Assembly: GCA_021613375.1 (NCBI GenBank)
Contig: CM038726.1
Span: forward strand, 8,202,349 to 8,266,348
DNA length: 64,000 nt
DNA from: Megaleporinus macrocephalus
Lineage: Eukaryota > Chordata > Actinopteri > Characiformes > Anostomidae
Direction: 5' to 3'
The position numbers and the translations under genes were made by a program. Of this stretch, positions 24,037 to 36,780 are shown in pieces. How positions within the stretch are numbered: position 1 is the first letter of the stretch; the number at the start of each line of letters is the position of its first letter. The notes beneath the pieces are model-generated. The model was not told the origin of the DNA. It did no database searches and saw nothing but the letters and a program-made list of their open reading frames with translations.

Positions 24037-24108
24037 AGTCAAGTCAAGTCAATTTTATTTATATAGCGCTTTTTACAACGATGTTGTCTCAAAGCAGCTT
24101 TACAGTTT
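24037..24108. repeat. Teleost dispersed repeat tail
   Basis: 'caagtcaagtcaattttatttatatagcgctttttacaa' is a very common fish retroposon-tail sequence. A related AAGTC-rich stretch follows at 24290-24420. Confidence 0.6.
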
Positions 24109-24581
24109 TGAATCATAATTTTGTAATCATAGTGAAACATCAGAACGGTAATATAACACACAACATTATACACACCAAAGAAATGTAAACAAATCAAAAA
24201 TTTCTTTATTTTTTTTACAGCATACAGGTTTTAAGTAATAGGATGTCAGCATTACTGCTACTGTGTGATGACTGGTTGGCCGACATGGTACAAAGTCACT
24301 AAATTGCAAGTAACAAGTAAGTCTCAATCTTGACAATCAAGTCCCGAGTCAAGTCCCAAGTCAATACAAGCGAGTCTTGAGTCAAGTCCCAAGTCTTAAA
24401 CTTCGAGTCCTAGTCAAGTCACCAGATGTAACGCCATTTTAGTATTTAACACAATTGATGCAGTTGATCAGTAGTAAATTAAACTGATATTAATATAACA
24501 TTTTTAAAGTTTTTAAAGTTTGTATTGTAACAAAAATAACCTGCATATGAAATTAGATCATTTCCAGCAGTTCTAATCACT

Positions 24582-24672
24582 AATCACCTCATTACCAGTC
24601 CATTACCAGTCCAATCACCTCATTACCAGTCCATTACCAGTCCAATCACCTCATTACCAGTCCATTACCAGT
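24582..24672. repeat. Short tandem repeat, about 30 bp unit
   Basis: About three copies of a unit reading 'aatcacctcattaccagtccattaccagtcc'. Confidence 0.8.
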
Positions 24673-25429
24673 TAAAATAGGTGATGAAGCAGAAAACCAC
24701 TAAAATGTGAGGCAGTGGGCCTCGAAGGCCGAGGTTGAGAAACTCTGCACTGTATGGAAGTATTAGTACTCATAACACCTACAGGAATTTTAATAATCAC
24801 ATTCTAAACCCATAAGCATTAATATCTGGATGGGTCTTTCAGTTCTAACAGCATGTGTGACTCTGCAGTAGCTCTGCATGGACTGATCAGTGTTTGTACT
24901 GTTCTCCACTACTGGAACACTTCCTGTCTGAGACACTGAGCTTCCTTAATGCTTTAATGTTTCAGTAAAGTTCTCAGTGGACGGTGGAAGATCTAGGAGG
25001 GATGATCAGAGGGAGAGAGCTTCCTTCACATTAGCTGTTGTTTATCATTATGTAGCTAAGTTTGCTAGCTTGTTATCCAGCTAGCTAGCTAACTGCTATA
25101 TGTGAAATATACAGAGCAGAGACTTCCTGTTCTTTGTGCCTCAAAAGTGGAACAAAGTTTGAAGTGGTTGCAGCTCCATCTGTGATCTTGACTCCACGTG
25201 TCCTGCATGTCGCAGTTCTTTGTAGTTGAACAGGATTATTTTCAGGAGTTTGTTGCTCCTCGTCTCCGCACAAATTCAACACTGGCACCCCCAAAACTTC
25301 CCATGATTGGCTGCAGAACTTTACTTGTTGCTAGGTTACGGATAAACTGAGCGGCGCAGCTCAGCTGCCTAGCGTTACAGCACCATTTAATACAAACTGA
25401 TCAGTTATTTGATTTAAGATTTCCTTATT

Positions 25430-26010
25430 TATTATATAAAATAGGGTGGCGAGTATGACGTCACGTTAATGTCAAAACTCGAGCGTGCAAAAACGCGAGG
25501 TGAAAGATATAAAGCTGAACATTTCACGCACGTAAATGTTTCACTCATGTGCGTAAATGTGAAACTCGCGAGCACCGAAAGAGGAATCGCACGCGCAATT
25601 TTCATAAACACGCGCTCAAACTGCTCGAATACTTTTTTTTCTCTCGTGATTTGATGTTTTTCCTCGCGCGCAAAGTGCAATACCATCGGCTGCTTTTTAG
25701 TTTTTGGTCTTATCACTTCTTATCAGCACGTATTCACTCGTTACCGCTGCAACTCGCTCAGTTAGGCTCATATACTCTGCACATATTCGCGTTTGGCCGC
25801 TGCTGTACAATCGCTACTGTGCTCACAATCAATCAGACAGACTCCTAAATCTTTCAAACAACATTGTGTAAGTGGTGGTGAAGCAGAGAACAAAGCACGA
25901 TCACTACATTTCCTCACAGTTCCCCATCTCTCCATTTCTCCCACTAGTTTCTATCTAAAGAGATCCAAGCAACGCTGTAGACGGTAAGGGACCGTCTATA
26001 AGTGCGGTAC
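25430..26010. other. CpG-dense island inside an AT-rich intron
   Basis: Many CpGs (cgcgaggtg, cgcacgcgcaattttc, cctcgcgcgcaaag) and a perfect CRE palindrome, TGACGTCA, at 25456-25463. Plus-strand and minus-strand ORFs here are short and unrecognised. It could be a promoter island of another transcript or a CpG-rich DNA transposon; neither is proven. Confidence 0.4.
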
Positions 26011-26126
26011 ACTTCACAAACGTACAACCTAATGATTTATACGTATGTCATACACATACAAATCGCTAGTAGTCTACAGAGTAACTTCATATCTCTACAT
26101 CATATGGCTGTCTTAACAGTTGTAAT

Positions 26127-26976
26127 TTAATACTTATGTTCAGTCTTATATTCATTCTTATGTCCATTCTTCTCCTCTATTGTTTTGTTTTTTTTCTTTA
26201 TTGTTTTTCTATGTTTTTCAGCGTCTTTTTGTTCCAGTTGTTTGTTTTTCTCTTCTAAAGTCTTATTTCTCTCTTCTAGTTGTTTTTCTTTATCTTTCTC
26301 CATCTCTGAGAGTTTTTCTTTCAGTGTTTCTAACTCTCTCTCTTTTTCATTCATCTTACTATCAAACTCTTTCTGTCTGTTGGTTAGAAGAGTCTGAGTA
26401 ATGAGTTCAGGCAGCTTCCTGATAAAGTGAATATCTTCTACTGCATTCTTCTCTCTGATCTTCATCTCCAGTCTGAGTTTCTTCACCATTATCCTCCTCT
26501 CCTCCTGTATTCATTTCAGCTCCTCTTCAGTCTCTTTCATCTGCTCATCTTCTCTCTCCACCTCTCTCTCCAGCTCTCTCCTCTTTTTTCATTTCTCTCC
26601 TCTGATAACTTTTCCTCACATTCATGTTTCTGTTTATGCTGTTTTATCTTTTCCTCTATCTTTTTAACTTCTCCCTCTGAACTTCTCAAATTATCTACAG
26701 CAGCTTTCATCTCCTCTTCCTCTCTTTGTCTCATCTCCACTCTTTCTCTCACTCTTCTTTCCTGCATCTCTCTGATCTCCAGACTGATCTCTCTGATCTT
26801 CTCTCTCTCCACATGTTCCTCCTCTTTTAGTTCTTCTTCTTTACTGTCTGTTTGTTTGGCTGTTGTCTCCAGTTCAGTCTCAGCTTCCTTCAGCTTTTCA
26901 TCCTGAACTTTCTTTTCTTCAGTTAAGCTCATTAAGTTCTTCAGTACAGGTCCAGGAAACCTCTCCTCTCTTAATT
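26127..26976 (-). pseudogene. Coiled-coil exon of Ig/coil gene, frameshift and stop
   Basis: The acceptor 'ttcaattatag' at 26977-26978 opens in phase 1, fitting the 61-nt exon upstream and reading ELREERFPGPVLKNLMSL, then about 120 residues of Glu/Lys/Arg coiled coil. Near 26580-26590, around an A run, the coil continues in another frame (RELEREVEREDEQMKETEEE). It then meets TGA at 26511-26513 and resumes IQEERIMVKKLRLEMKIREK to a stop at 26127. So the exon needs one frameshift and one stop readthrough to encode a single coil of about 280 residues. Either the gene is a pseudogene, or it ends early at about 26537 as a shorter protein, or the assembly has errors here. Confidence 0.6.
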
Positions 26977-27486
26977 CTATAATTGAACAGTGTAGTGTTA
27001 CAGTGTGTAACTTCATACTGTAACTGGAAGTAAAATGTTCCAGTCATATGTGAGGCTTACTATGCAAGTGCAAAGCGAGTGAGGATGACAGTAAAAAAAG
27101 AAGAAGATGGACATAAGGAGCTATTTTTCAAAGAAACGTGTCACTTAAAGTCTAGTTCACTAATGAAATGAGTTCATCATTATAATGTTAATGGCGATGC
27201 TAGGTTGTGGCGCACAGCATACAGCAGGCTAACATCGTCTGTAGCTATGAATTACATGGTTTAGAAATTAACTGCACAACAAACTGCCAACTGTCAGTTC
27301 TCTTACAGTCTCCCAGAGTAGCATGTCTAACTTCAGCTGTAACTCTCTGTCAGAGACCTGTTTCATTTGCACTATGGCTGAAATAAAGTTAATAAGTCTT
27401 TAGATATAAACTCACTGCTTATTGCTTTGAAAGTGGTGACACTATCTGGATGAATATAATATAATATTTAATATTATGTAATGATT

Positions 27487-27640
27487 TAATTGTAGGCGGT
27501 ACGGTGGTGTTCGATTCCCGGTCTGGGCCGTTCTGTGTGGAGTGTGCATGTTCTACCCGTGCTTGAGTGGGTTTCCTCCAGGTACTCCAGTTTCCCCCCA
27601 CAGTCCAAACACATACATGTTAGGTTAATCGCTCACTCTA
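27487..27640 (-). repeat. Dispersed teleost repeat piece
   Basis: 'gttcgattcccggtctgggcc', 'ctgtgtggagtgtgcatgttct' and 'gggtttcctccaggtactccagtttccccccacagtccaa' belong to the same family as 18845-19095, in the opposite orientation. The following minisatellite starts where the repeat ends. Confidence 0.7.
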
Positions 27641-29050
27641 AATTGCTCACACACATACTCTATACTTACACACACACACACACACATACTCTATACTCAC
27701 ACATAGACACATATTCTATACTTACACATACACACATACTCTATACTTACACACACACACATACTCTATACTTACACATACACACATACTCTATACTTAC
27801 ACACACACACATACTCTATACCTACACATGCACACATACTCTAGACTTACACACACACATACTCTATACTTACACACACATACTCTATACTTACACACAC
27901 ACACACACACATACTCTATACTCACACATAGACACATATTCTATACTTACACATACACACATACTCTATACTTACACACACACTCTATACTTACACACAC
28001 ATACTCTATACTTACACACACATACTCTATACTTACATATACACACATACTCTAGACTTACACATACACAAATACTCTATACTTACACACACATACTCTA
28101 TACTTACACACACACTCTATATTTACACATACTCTATACTTACACATACACACATACTCTATACTTACACACACACTCTATATTTACACATACACACATA
28201 CTCTATACTTACACATACACACATACTCTATACTTACACACACACACACACATATACTCTATACTTACACATACACAAATACCCTATACTTACACACATA
28301 CTCTATACTTACACATACACACATACTCTAGACTTACACATACACAAATACTCTATACTTACACACACACACACATATACTCTATACTTACACATACACA
28401 AATACCCTATACTTACACACATACTCTATACTTGCACATACACACATACTCTAGACTTACACATACACAAATACTCTATACTTACACACACACATACTCT
28501 ATACCTACACATGCACACATACTCTAGACTTAAACACACACATACTCTATACTTACACACACATACTCTATACTTACACACACATACTCTATACTTACAT
28601 ATACACACATACTCTAGACTTACACACACACACATACTCTATACTTACACACACATACTTTATACTTACACACACACACATACTTTATACTTACACAAAC
28701 ACATACTCTGTACTCATACACACACATACTCTGTACTCATACACACACACATACTCTATACTTACACACACACATACTCTATACTTACACATACTCTATA
28801 CTTACACACACACATACTCTATACTTACACATACACACATACTCTATACTTACACACACACACACATACTCTATACTTACATATACACACATACTCTATA
28901 CTTACCCACACACATACTCTATACTTACACACACATACTCTATACTTACACACACACATACTTTATACTTACACACACACACACATACTCTATACTTACA
29001 CAAACACATACTCTGTACTCATACACACACATACTCTATACGTACACATA
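27641..29050. repeat. Minisatellite 1: (CA)n plus TACTCTATACTT units
   Basis: About 1.4 kb of 'acacacacatactctatactt' units of 16-30 bp with variable CA length and point variants (agacttac, atacctac, ctgtactc). Long Thr/His/Tyr ORFs across it are repeat translations. Confidence 0.97.
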
Positions 29051-29089
29051 CGCTTCTTTTGATGCTCTACTTGCACTATCTGAAACATT

Positions 29090-30515
29090 GCTGCTGTCAC
29101 TGTGTTTACACTGTTACTCTAGTACTACCTCAGTACCTGCTGGGTGTATGTATGTATCTGACTGTGTTTACACTGTTCAATCTAGTATTACCTCAGTAAC
29201 TGCTGTGTGTATGTTATCTGACTGTGTTTACATTGTTTACTGTAGTACTACCTCAGTAACTGCTGTGTGTATGTTATGTGACCGTGTTTACACTGTTTAC
29301 TCTAGTACTACCTCAGTAACTGCTGTGTGTATGTATGTTATCTGACTGTGTTTACACTGTTTACTCTAGTACTACCTCAGTAACTGCGGTGTTTATGTTT
29401 GTTTAGTCTAGTACTACCTCAGTAACTGCTGTGTGTATGTATGTTATCTGACTGTGTTTACACTGTTTACTCTAGTACTACCTCAGTAACTGCTGTGTAT
29501 GTATGTTATCTGACTGTGTTTACACTGTTACTCTAGTACTACCTCAGTAACTGCTGTGTGTATAGATGTTATCTGACTGTGTTTACACTGTTTACTGTAG
29601 TACTACCTCAGTAACTGCTGTGTATGTATGTTATCTGACTGTGTTTACACTGTTACTCTAGTACTACCTCAGTAACTGCTGTGTGTATAGATGTTATCTG
29701 ACTGTGTTTACACTGTTTACTCTAGTACTACCTCAGTAACTGCTGTGTGCATGTATGTTATCTGACTGTGTTTACACTGTTTACTCTAGTACTACCTCAG
29801 CAACTGCTGTGTGTATAGATGTTATCTGACTGTGTTTACATTGTTTACTGTAGTACTACCTCAGTAACTGCTGTGTGTATGTATGTATCTGACTGTGTTT
29901 ACATTGTTTACTGTAGTACTACCTCAGTAACTGCTGTGTGTATGTTATGTGACTGTGTTTACACTGTTTACTCTAGTACTACCTCAGCAACTGCTGTGTG
30001 TATGTATGTTATCTGACTGTGTTTACACTGTTTACTCTAGTACTACCTCATCAACTACTGTGTGTATGTATGTATCTGACTGTTTTTACACTGTTTACTC
30101 TAGTACTACCTCAGTAACTGCTGTGTGTATGTATCTGACTGTGTTTACACTGTTTACTCTAGTACTACCTCAGTAACTGCTGTGTGTATGTATGTATCTG
30201 ACTGTGTTTACACTGTTTACTCTAGTACTACCTCAGTAACTGCTGTGTGTATGTATCTGACTGTGTTTACACTGTTTGCTCTAGTACTACCTCAGTAACT
30301 GCTGTGTGTATGTATCTGACTGTGTTTACACTGTTTACTCTAGTACTACCTCAGTAACTGCTGTGTGTATGTATGTATCTGACTGTGTTTACACTGTTTA
30401 CTCTAGTACTACCTCAGTAACTGCTGTTTGTATGTATGTTATCTGACTGTGTTTACACTGTTTGCTCTAGTAATACCTCAGTACCTGCTGTGTGTATGTA
30501 TGTTATCTGACTGCA
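29090..30515. repeat. Minisatellite 2: 60-64 bp unit
   Basis: About 22 copies of a unit 'tctgactgtgtttacactg' + 'tttactctagtactacctc' + 'agtaactgctgtgtgtatgta'. Unit length varies by 4-bp 'tatg' steps. It follows directly on minisatellite 1. Confidence 0.97.
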
Positions 30516-30589
30516 TAACTCACCAATCACAGTATGTTAAATATCTCTGCACTTCATTCACTACCTCGTTCAGAAATGAGTGCTGTGTC

Positions 30590-30780
30590 GGTCCTGTCCT
30601 GTCTGTGTACTGTCCTGTCTGTGTACTGTCCTGTCTGTTTACTGTCCTGTCTGTGTACTGTCCTGTCTGTTTACTGTCCTGTCTGTGTACTGTCCTGTCT
30701 GTGTACTGTCCTGTCTGTTTACTGTCCTGTCTGTTTACTGTCCTGTCTGTTTACTGTCCTGTCTGTTTACTGTGTCTATT
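30590..30780. repeat. Minisatellite 3: 16-bp unit
   Basis: About 11 copies of 'actgtcctgtctgtKT', alternating 'gtgt' and 'gttt' variants. Confidence 0.97.
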
Positions 30781-30799
30781 GTCTGTTCATTAATCATAT

Positions 30800-31180
30800 T
30801 TATTGTTTCTAGTTAAAACTTATGTCTGCACATTTGCACTTTGTATTTTTTGTTCTATGTTGCACCGTGTTGTTCCTGGAGGAATGAAATTTCACTCCAC
30901 TGTGTACTTGTACGTAGATGGAATGACAATAAAAGCCTCTTAACTTCACAAACTTGCAGACACACCAGGCCTCTTGTTATCTCTCTGTTCAAGCCAGGAA
31001 CAGCTGCCAGGTCAAGTCAAGTCAGTCAAGCTCTGCCAAGACCCTCTGCATCACAGTGGACTCTCCCATCACCCTGCCCCATTCTACGTTACCTCTGCAT
31101 TCTCTGATTGTTATTCAATAAACAGTTCTGCTCATGGACCTCACCTTTGCGTCTGAGGGCTCTGATTTGTTACACTTGCC
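30800..31180 (+). repeat. Retroposon 3'-tail-like sequence
   Basis: 'tgttgttcctggaggaatgaaatttcactccactgtgtactt' and 'gaatgacaataaaagcc' are typical of common teleost retroposon tails. 31080-31180 ('ttattcaataaacagttctgctcatgg' ... 'gatttgttaca') resembles an LTR end. Families are from memory. Confidence 0.45.
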
Positions 31181-31627
31181 TACAAAAAACTGAAGTTGCA
31201 TAAAAAAGTTGAAGCACTCCTGGTGAAAATAAGTTCACATGTATAGAGAATAAACTAAATACTTATTCTAATTTTTATTTTTTAAATAAAGTACAATGAA
31301 ATCCAACATTTTTAGTTTAATAAACAATGATTGTGCATTAAAATATGCAGAAGTGTTTCCTCTGTAGGAGATGTGTTCATATTTAAACCAGCGGCCCAAA
31401 ACTTACTCACCACTAAACATGTGAGGTGTTAATTTGTAGAAGAGAGAAAAAAACGTTAAAATGAATCTTTTCTCAAAAATTAATCACATGACAGAAAATT
31501 ATTATTTTTTTTATAATATAAATGTATCACCTCAAACAATTAAACTCAGAAACAGTCTAAACTATACATCATACCAACATCACCTTAAAACACACAGGCT
31601 TATAAAAATAAACATGATCATCCTCAC

Positions 31628-31688
31628 CGGTCAGCAGAGCAGATTCCTCCATTTTCATTCTCTCCTCTTCTGTCCATTCTCTGTTCCA
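31628..31688 (-). CDS. Ig/coil gene exon 6 (61 nt)
   Basis: Acceptor 'ttattctacag' and donor 'accg/gtgagg'. It reads WNREWTEEERMKMEESALLT plus the first base of the next codon. It enters in phase 0 and exits in phase 1, exactly as needed to join the preceding microexon and the coiled-coil exon. It starts the charged helix between the Ig domain and the coil. Confidence 0.65.
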
Positions 31689-32402
31689 CTGTAGAATAAT
31701 AAAACAGTGTGAAGATTTCATATATGACATCATTCTGTATGTTATATGATCAATAAGTGTTTCTCTGTTTAAATCACTGTTGGTGTGTCAGTATGAATCA
31801 CTGAGAGCTGATATTAATAACAGTAGAGACTCTGATGAGTTGAACTGATTTAAACTGATATTGTGTTTGAAAATCAGCATCTTTTAAAGTCGTGTTTAAT
31901 CAGCACTATGTTCATTATTTGTTTACAGTTGTGGGACTTTAAACACAGTCTGACTGAAACAGAGTTCACACATACACTACAGAGACTGTGCTGTGATCAT
32001 CACACACAATATTTTATTAAAAACTGAATAAGAGCTATTTTACATCTTATACTTTCAGTTTTCAGAATAAATCATTCGTCAATCAGGACCTCATGGGAAG
32101 AGAGTAACAGATCCACAGAAACACCCAAATCAGAAAAGAGGAATTAAAACTAGTTCCAGCTCTGCAGCGTCTGAGGATCATGATCACTTACAGAACACTG
32201 ATCAGCATTAACACTATAATAACATCAACTCAACACCATGAAAGAGAAATCAACATCAAAGAAGCTCAATTAATGTAAACTTTATGAAGAATAAACTCTG
32301 AACACATTCTACACACAATAATGTTTATATTCATAGATTTATTAAAATCATATTAAAGCAGATTATTAAGGAAATGTGGTCTATTTAGAATAATGTGCTC
32401 AC

Positions 32403-32419
32403 CTGATAAACGATGACAT
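32403..32419 (-). CDS. Ig/coil gene microexon 5 (17 nt)
   Basis: ATGTCATCGTTTATCAG lies between acceptor 'ctgttttag' and donor 'gtgagc'. With the preceding G it encodes DVIVYQ and ends in phase 0. Supported by phase compatibility with both neighbours. Confidence 0.5.
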
Positions 32420-32856
32420 CTAAAACAGATTAGAAAGAAAACAAAACTTTTATAATATTAAAAATATATAATAAGATAAAACATTAACACTGTTTTTTTA
32501 CAGTAATACAGGAAGATGTGTAGAAGTTTGTAAGTGACGTATCATGAAAATTTAATTCTCCACAATTGTTATTAAATATGGATCTTCAAAGAACTCTAGC
32601 TGCTATTGTATTACAATTAGATTTTTTAACTCTTTATAATCATTAGTTCCTCTTTCAGATCATGTTTATAGAGTTTGAGAGGAAAAATGAATAAACACTA
32701 AAACTGAAACTGCAAGTTAAAGAGATAAAAATGAAGGTGGTTTAAAGTGTGAGATGTTCTGTATCTGTAAGTGTGAGATGTGTGTGAATGAGGTAACAGT
32801 GTTATTAATGGTGTGTATAGGTGTGAAGATCAGATTTGTGACTGATTTATACTCAC

Positions 32857-32872
32857 CACTCAGTTGAAACCC
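32857..32872 (-). CDS. Ig/coil gene microexon 4 (16 nt)
   Basis: GGGTTTCAACTGAGTG lies between acceptor 'tctctttacag' and donor 'gtgagt'. It encodes GFQLS plus one base. Confidence 0.5.
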
Positions 32873-33104
32873 CTGTAAAGAGAATAATATGAAGTGAATG
32901 TTTCATGTATGGAATCATAAGTGAATTATTAGATGTAAATATCAGTAAAGCTGGAGATTTAACAACACAGTGAATGTAGAAAACACTGCACTGTTTGTAG
33001 AGTTTCTTTTCTTTATGAGGATCTGATACAGACTGAACCTCATATTTCAGATTTTTATTTCAGTAATTTATATTTTATTTACTGTAATTTTATCTGTGTC
33101 CTCT

Positions 33105-33160
33105 CTGTCCCTCTGTCTGTCTCTGTGTCTCTTTCTGTCTGTCTGTCTCTTTCTGTCTGG
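33105..33160. repeat. CT-rich microsatellite
   Basis: 'ctgtctgtctctgtgtctctttctgtctgtc' type simple sequence directly before the 11-bp minisatellite. Confidence 0.9.
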
Positions 33161-36100
33161 CTAGAACTTGGCTAGGACTGCTAGAATTCTGCTAGAACTC
33201 AGCTAGAACTGTGTAAAAAGTCTGCTGGAACTCAGGCAGAACTCCGCTAAAACTGATATAACTCGACTAAAACTCTGCCAAGACTGTTAGAAGTCTGCTA
33301 GAACTCTGCTTGAACTCTGTTAAAATTCTACTAGAACTCACTTAGAACTCGGCTAGAATTCTGTGGGAACTTTGCTAGAACTCGGCTAGAACTGTGTAAA
33401 AATTCTGCTAGAACTCAGACTAAACTTGGCTAGAAAGCTGTTAAAAATCTGCTAGCACACAACTAGAACTCTGCTAGGACTCTGGTAGAACTCTGTTAAA
33501 ACACTATGTCTGCTAGAACTTTGCCAGAGCTCGACTAGAAAACTGTTAAAACTCTGCTAGAACCCGGCTAGAAGTCTGCTAGAACTGTGTCAAAAGCTAG
33601 AACTCGGCAAAGACTGCTAGAATTAGGCTAGAACTCAGTTAGAACACTGCTAGAACTCTGGTAGAACTAGGTTAGAAATCGCCTACAACTCTGCTAGGAC
33701 ACAGCTAGTACTCAGCTAGAACTCTGGTAAATTCAGCTGGAAGTCGGCTAGAACTCTCCTAGAACTCGGCTAGGACTGCTAGAACTCTGCTAGAACTTGG
33801 CTAGAACTTTGTTAAAACTTGGCTAGAACTCAGTTAGAACTATGCTAGAACTCTGTTAAAACTCTGCTAGAACTCGGTTAGAACACTGATAGAACTCGGT
33901 TAGAGCTGTGTAAAAAGTTGGCTAGAACTCAGCCAAAACTCGGCTACAACGCTGTTAAAACTCTGCTAGAACCTGGCTAGAACTCTGCTAACACTCAGTT
34001 AGAACTCGGCAAGGACTCGGTTAAAACTCTGCTAAAACTTGGTTAGAACTCGGATAGGACTTTGTTAAAACTCTGCTAGAACTGTGTCAAAAATCTGTTA
34101 GGACTGAACTCAGTTAGAACACTGCTAGAACTCTGGTAAACCTTGGTTAGAAATCGGTTAGAACTCTGCTAGGACTCTGTTAAAAATCTGCTAGCATACA
34201 GCTAGAACTCTGCTAGGACTTGGTTAGAACTTGGTTAGGACTCTGCTAGGACTCTGTTAAAAATCTGCTACCACACAGCTAGAACTCTGCGAGGACTCTG
34301 CTAGAACTCTGCTAGAACTCTGTTAAAACCCTGCTGGAACCTGGTTAGAACTCTGCTAGAACTGTGTCAAAAGTTTGCTAGAACTCGGCTATAACTCTGC
34401 GAGGACTGAGCTTGGACTCTGCCTGAACTCTGCTCAGAACTAAATTCTGCTAGAATTCAGTTAGAACTCTGCAAGAACTCTATTAAAACTCTGCTGAGAG
34501 TAGGTTAGACTCAGCTAAAACTCGGCAAAGACTGCTAGAACTAGGCTAGAACTCGGTTAGAACATTGCTAGAACTCTGTTAAAAATCTGGTAGCACACAG
34601 CTAGAACTCAGCTAGAACTCTGGTAAACTCAGGTGGATGTCGGCTAGAACTCTGGTAGAACTCGGCGAGGACTGCTAGAACACTGCTAGACCTTGGCTAG
34701 AACTTTGTTAGAACTTGGCTAGAACTCGGTTAGAGCACTGCTGGAACTCTGTTAAAAACTGCTAGAACTCAGTTATAACTCTGCTAGAACTCAGTTATAA
34801 CTCTGCTAGAACTCAGTTAGAACTCTGCTAGAACTCTGTTAGAACTCTGCTAGAAATCGGCTATAACTTTCAAAACTCTGCTAGGACTCTGCTGGAACTG
34901 TTAACATACTGCTAGGACTCTGCTAGAACTCTGCTAGAACTCTGGTAAACTCAGCTAGAAGTCGGCTAGAACTCGGCTAGGACTGCTAGAACTCTGCTAG
35001 ATCTCGGCTAGAAATCTGTTAAAACTTGGCTAGAACTCAGTTAGAACACTGATAGAACTCGGCTAGGACTCGGTTAAAACTCTGCTAGAACTCTGTTAAG
35101 ACTCTGCTAGAACTCAGTTAGAACTCTGCTACTACTCTGCTAGAACTCTGTTAAAACTTTGCTAGAACTCTGTTAAAACACTATGTCTGCTAGAACTCAG
35201 CCAGAGCTCGACTAGAACACTGTTAAAACTCTGCTAGAACCCAGCTAGAAGTCTGCTAGACCTCTATTAAAAACCTGCTGGAGCCAGGTTAGAACTCTGC
35301 TAGAACTGTGTCAAAAGTTTGATAGAACTCGGCTATAACTCTGCGAGGACTGAGCTTGGACTCTGCCAGAACTCTGCTCAGAACTAAATTCTGCTAGAAT
35401 TCGGCTAGAACTCTGCTAGAACACGGCTGGGAACTTGGTTAGAACACTGCTAGAACTCTGCTAAGGCTAGGTTAGAATTCAGTTAGAACTCTGCAAGAAC
35501 TCTATTAAAACTCTGCTAAGACTAGGTTAGAATTTGATTAGAACTCAGCTAGAACTCGGTAAAGACTGCTAGGACTAGGCTAGAACTAGGTTAAAACATT
35601 GCTAGAACTCTGTTAAAAATCTGCTAGCACACAGCTAGAACTCAGCTAGAACTCTGGTAAACTCAGCTGGAAGTCGGCTAGAACTCTGGTAGAACTCGGC
35701 TAGGACTGCTAGAACTTGGCTAGAACTTTGTTAAAAGTTGGCTAGAACTCGGTTAGAGCACTGCTGGAACTCTGTTAAAACTGCTAGAACTCAGTTAGAA
35801 CTCTGCTAGAACTCTGTTAGAACTCTGCTAGAAATCGGCTATAACTCAAAATTCTGCTAGGACTCTGCTGGAACTGTTAAAATACTGCTAGGACTCTGCT
35901 AGAACTCTGCTAGAACTCTGGTAAACTCAGCTAGAAGTCGGCTAGAACTTGGTTAGGACTGCAAGAACTCTGCTAGATCTCGGCTAGAAATCTGTTAAAA
36001 CTTGGCTTGAACTCAGTTAGAACACTGATAGAACTCGGCTAGGACTCGGTTAAAACTCTGCTAGAACTCTGTTAAGACTCTGCTAGAACTTGGTTAGAAC

Positions 36101-36780
36101 TCTGCTAGAACTCTGTGAAAACTCTGCTAGAACTTGGTTAGAATTTTGCTAGTAGTTTGTTAAAACTCTGCTAGAGCTTGTTTAGAACTAAGCCAGAACT
36201 CTGTTAGAACTTGGTTAGAACTCTGTTAGAACTTGGTTTGAACTGATAGAACTGTGTCAAAAGTCTGCTTGAACTCAGCTAGAACTCTGTTAAAATTTGG
36301 CTAGAACTCTGTTAGAACACAGCTAGAACGCTGCTAAGTCTCGGATAGAGTTTGGTTAGAACTCTGCTAGAACAGTGTAAAAAGTCTGCTAGAACTCGGT
36401 TAGAACTCTGTTAAAACTCTGCTAGAACACTTCTAGAACTCTGCATGTACTCTGCTAGAACACTGCTAGAACACTGACTGAACTCTACAAAGATGGCTAA
36501 GATTGGGCTAAGAGTCAGCTAGAATGCGTCTAGAACTTAGCTAGAACTGCTAGAACTCTGCCTAACAGAGTCCAGACTGCTAGTCTGCTAGAACTCGGTT
36601 AGAACTCTGTTAAAACTCTTTTAGAACACTTCTAGAACTCTGCATGTACTCTGCTAGAACACTGCTAGAACACTGACTGAACTCTACAAAGATGGCTAAG
36701 ATTGGGCTAAGACTCGGCTAGAATGTGTCTAGAACTTAGCTAGAACTGCTAGAACTCTGCCTAACAGAGTCCAGACTGCT
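33161..36780. repeat. Minisatellite 4: about 3.6 kb of an 11-bp CTAGAACTCKG unit
   Basis: Several hundred degenerate copies of an 11-mer around CTAGAACTCTG/CTAGAACTCGG with variants (TTAAAACTCTG, ctaggactctg). A higher-order repeat of about 190 bp is duplicated at its right end (36392-36580 and 36590-36780). It fills most of the intron between microexons 3 and 4 and encodes no plausible protein. Confidence 0.97.

Noticed and set aside
26180..26906. Phe/Leu/Ser-rich plus-strand ORFs (for example 159 codons)
   Set aside because: These are antisense shadows of the Glu/Lys-rich coiled-coil exon.
27505..27525. tRNA-like B box (ggtgttcgattcccgg)
   Set aside because: It sits in a dispersed repeat and no acceptor stem or A box could be folded around it.
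27535..29062. Long ORFs rich in Thr, His, Tyr, Leu (330 and 183 codons)
   Set aside because: They are translations of the CA-rich minisatellite; unit length variation keeps frames open by chance and no gene signals flank them.
29090..30515. CRISPR-like regular repeats
   Set aside because: Units are tandem without unique spacers, in a eukaryotic genome; this is a minisatellite.
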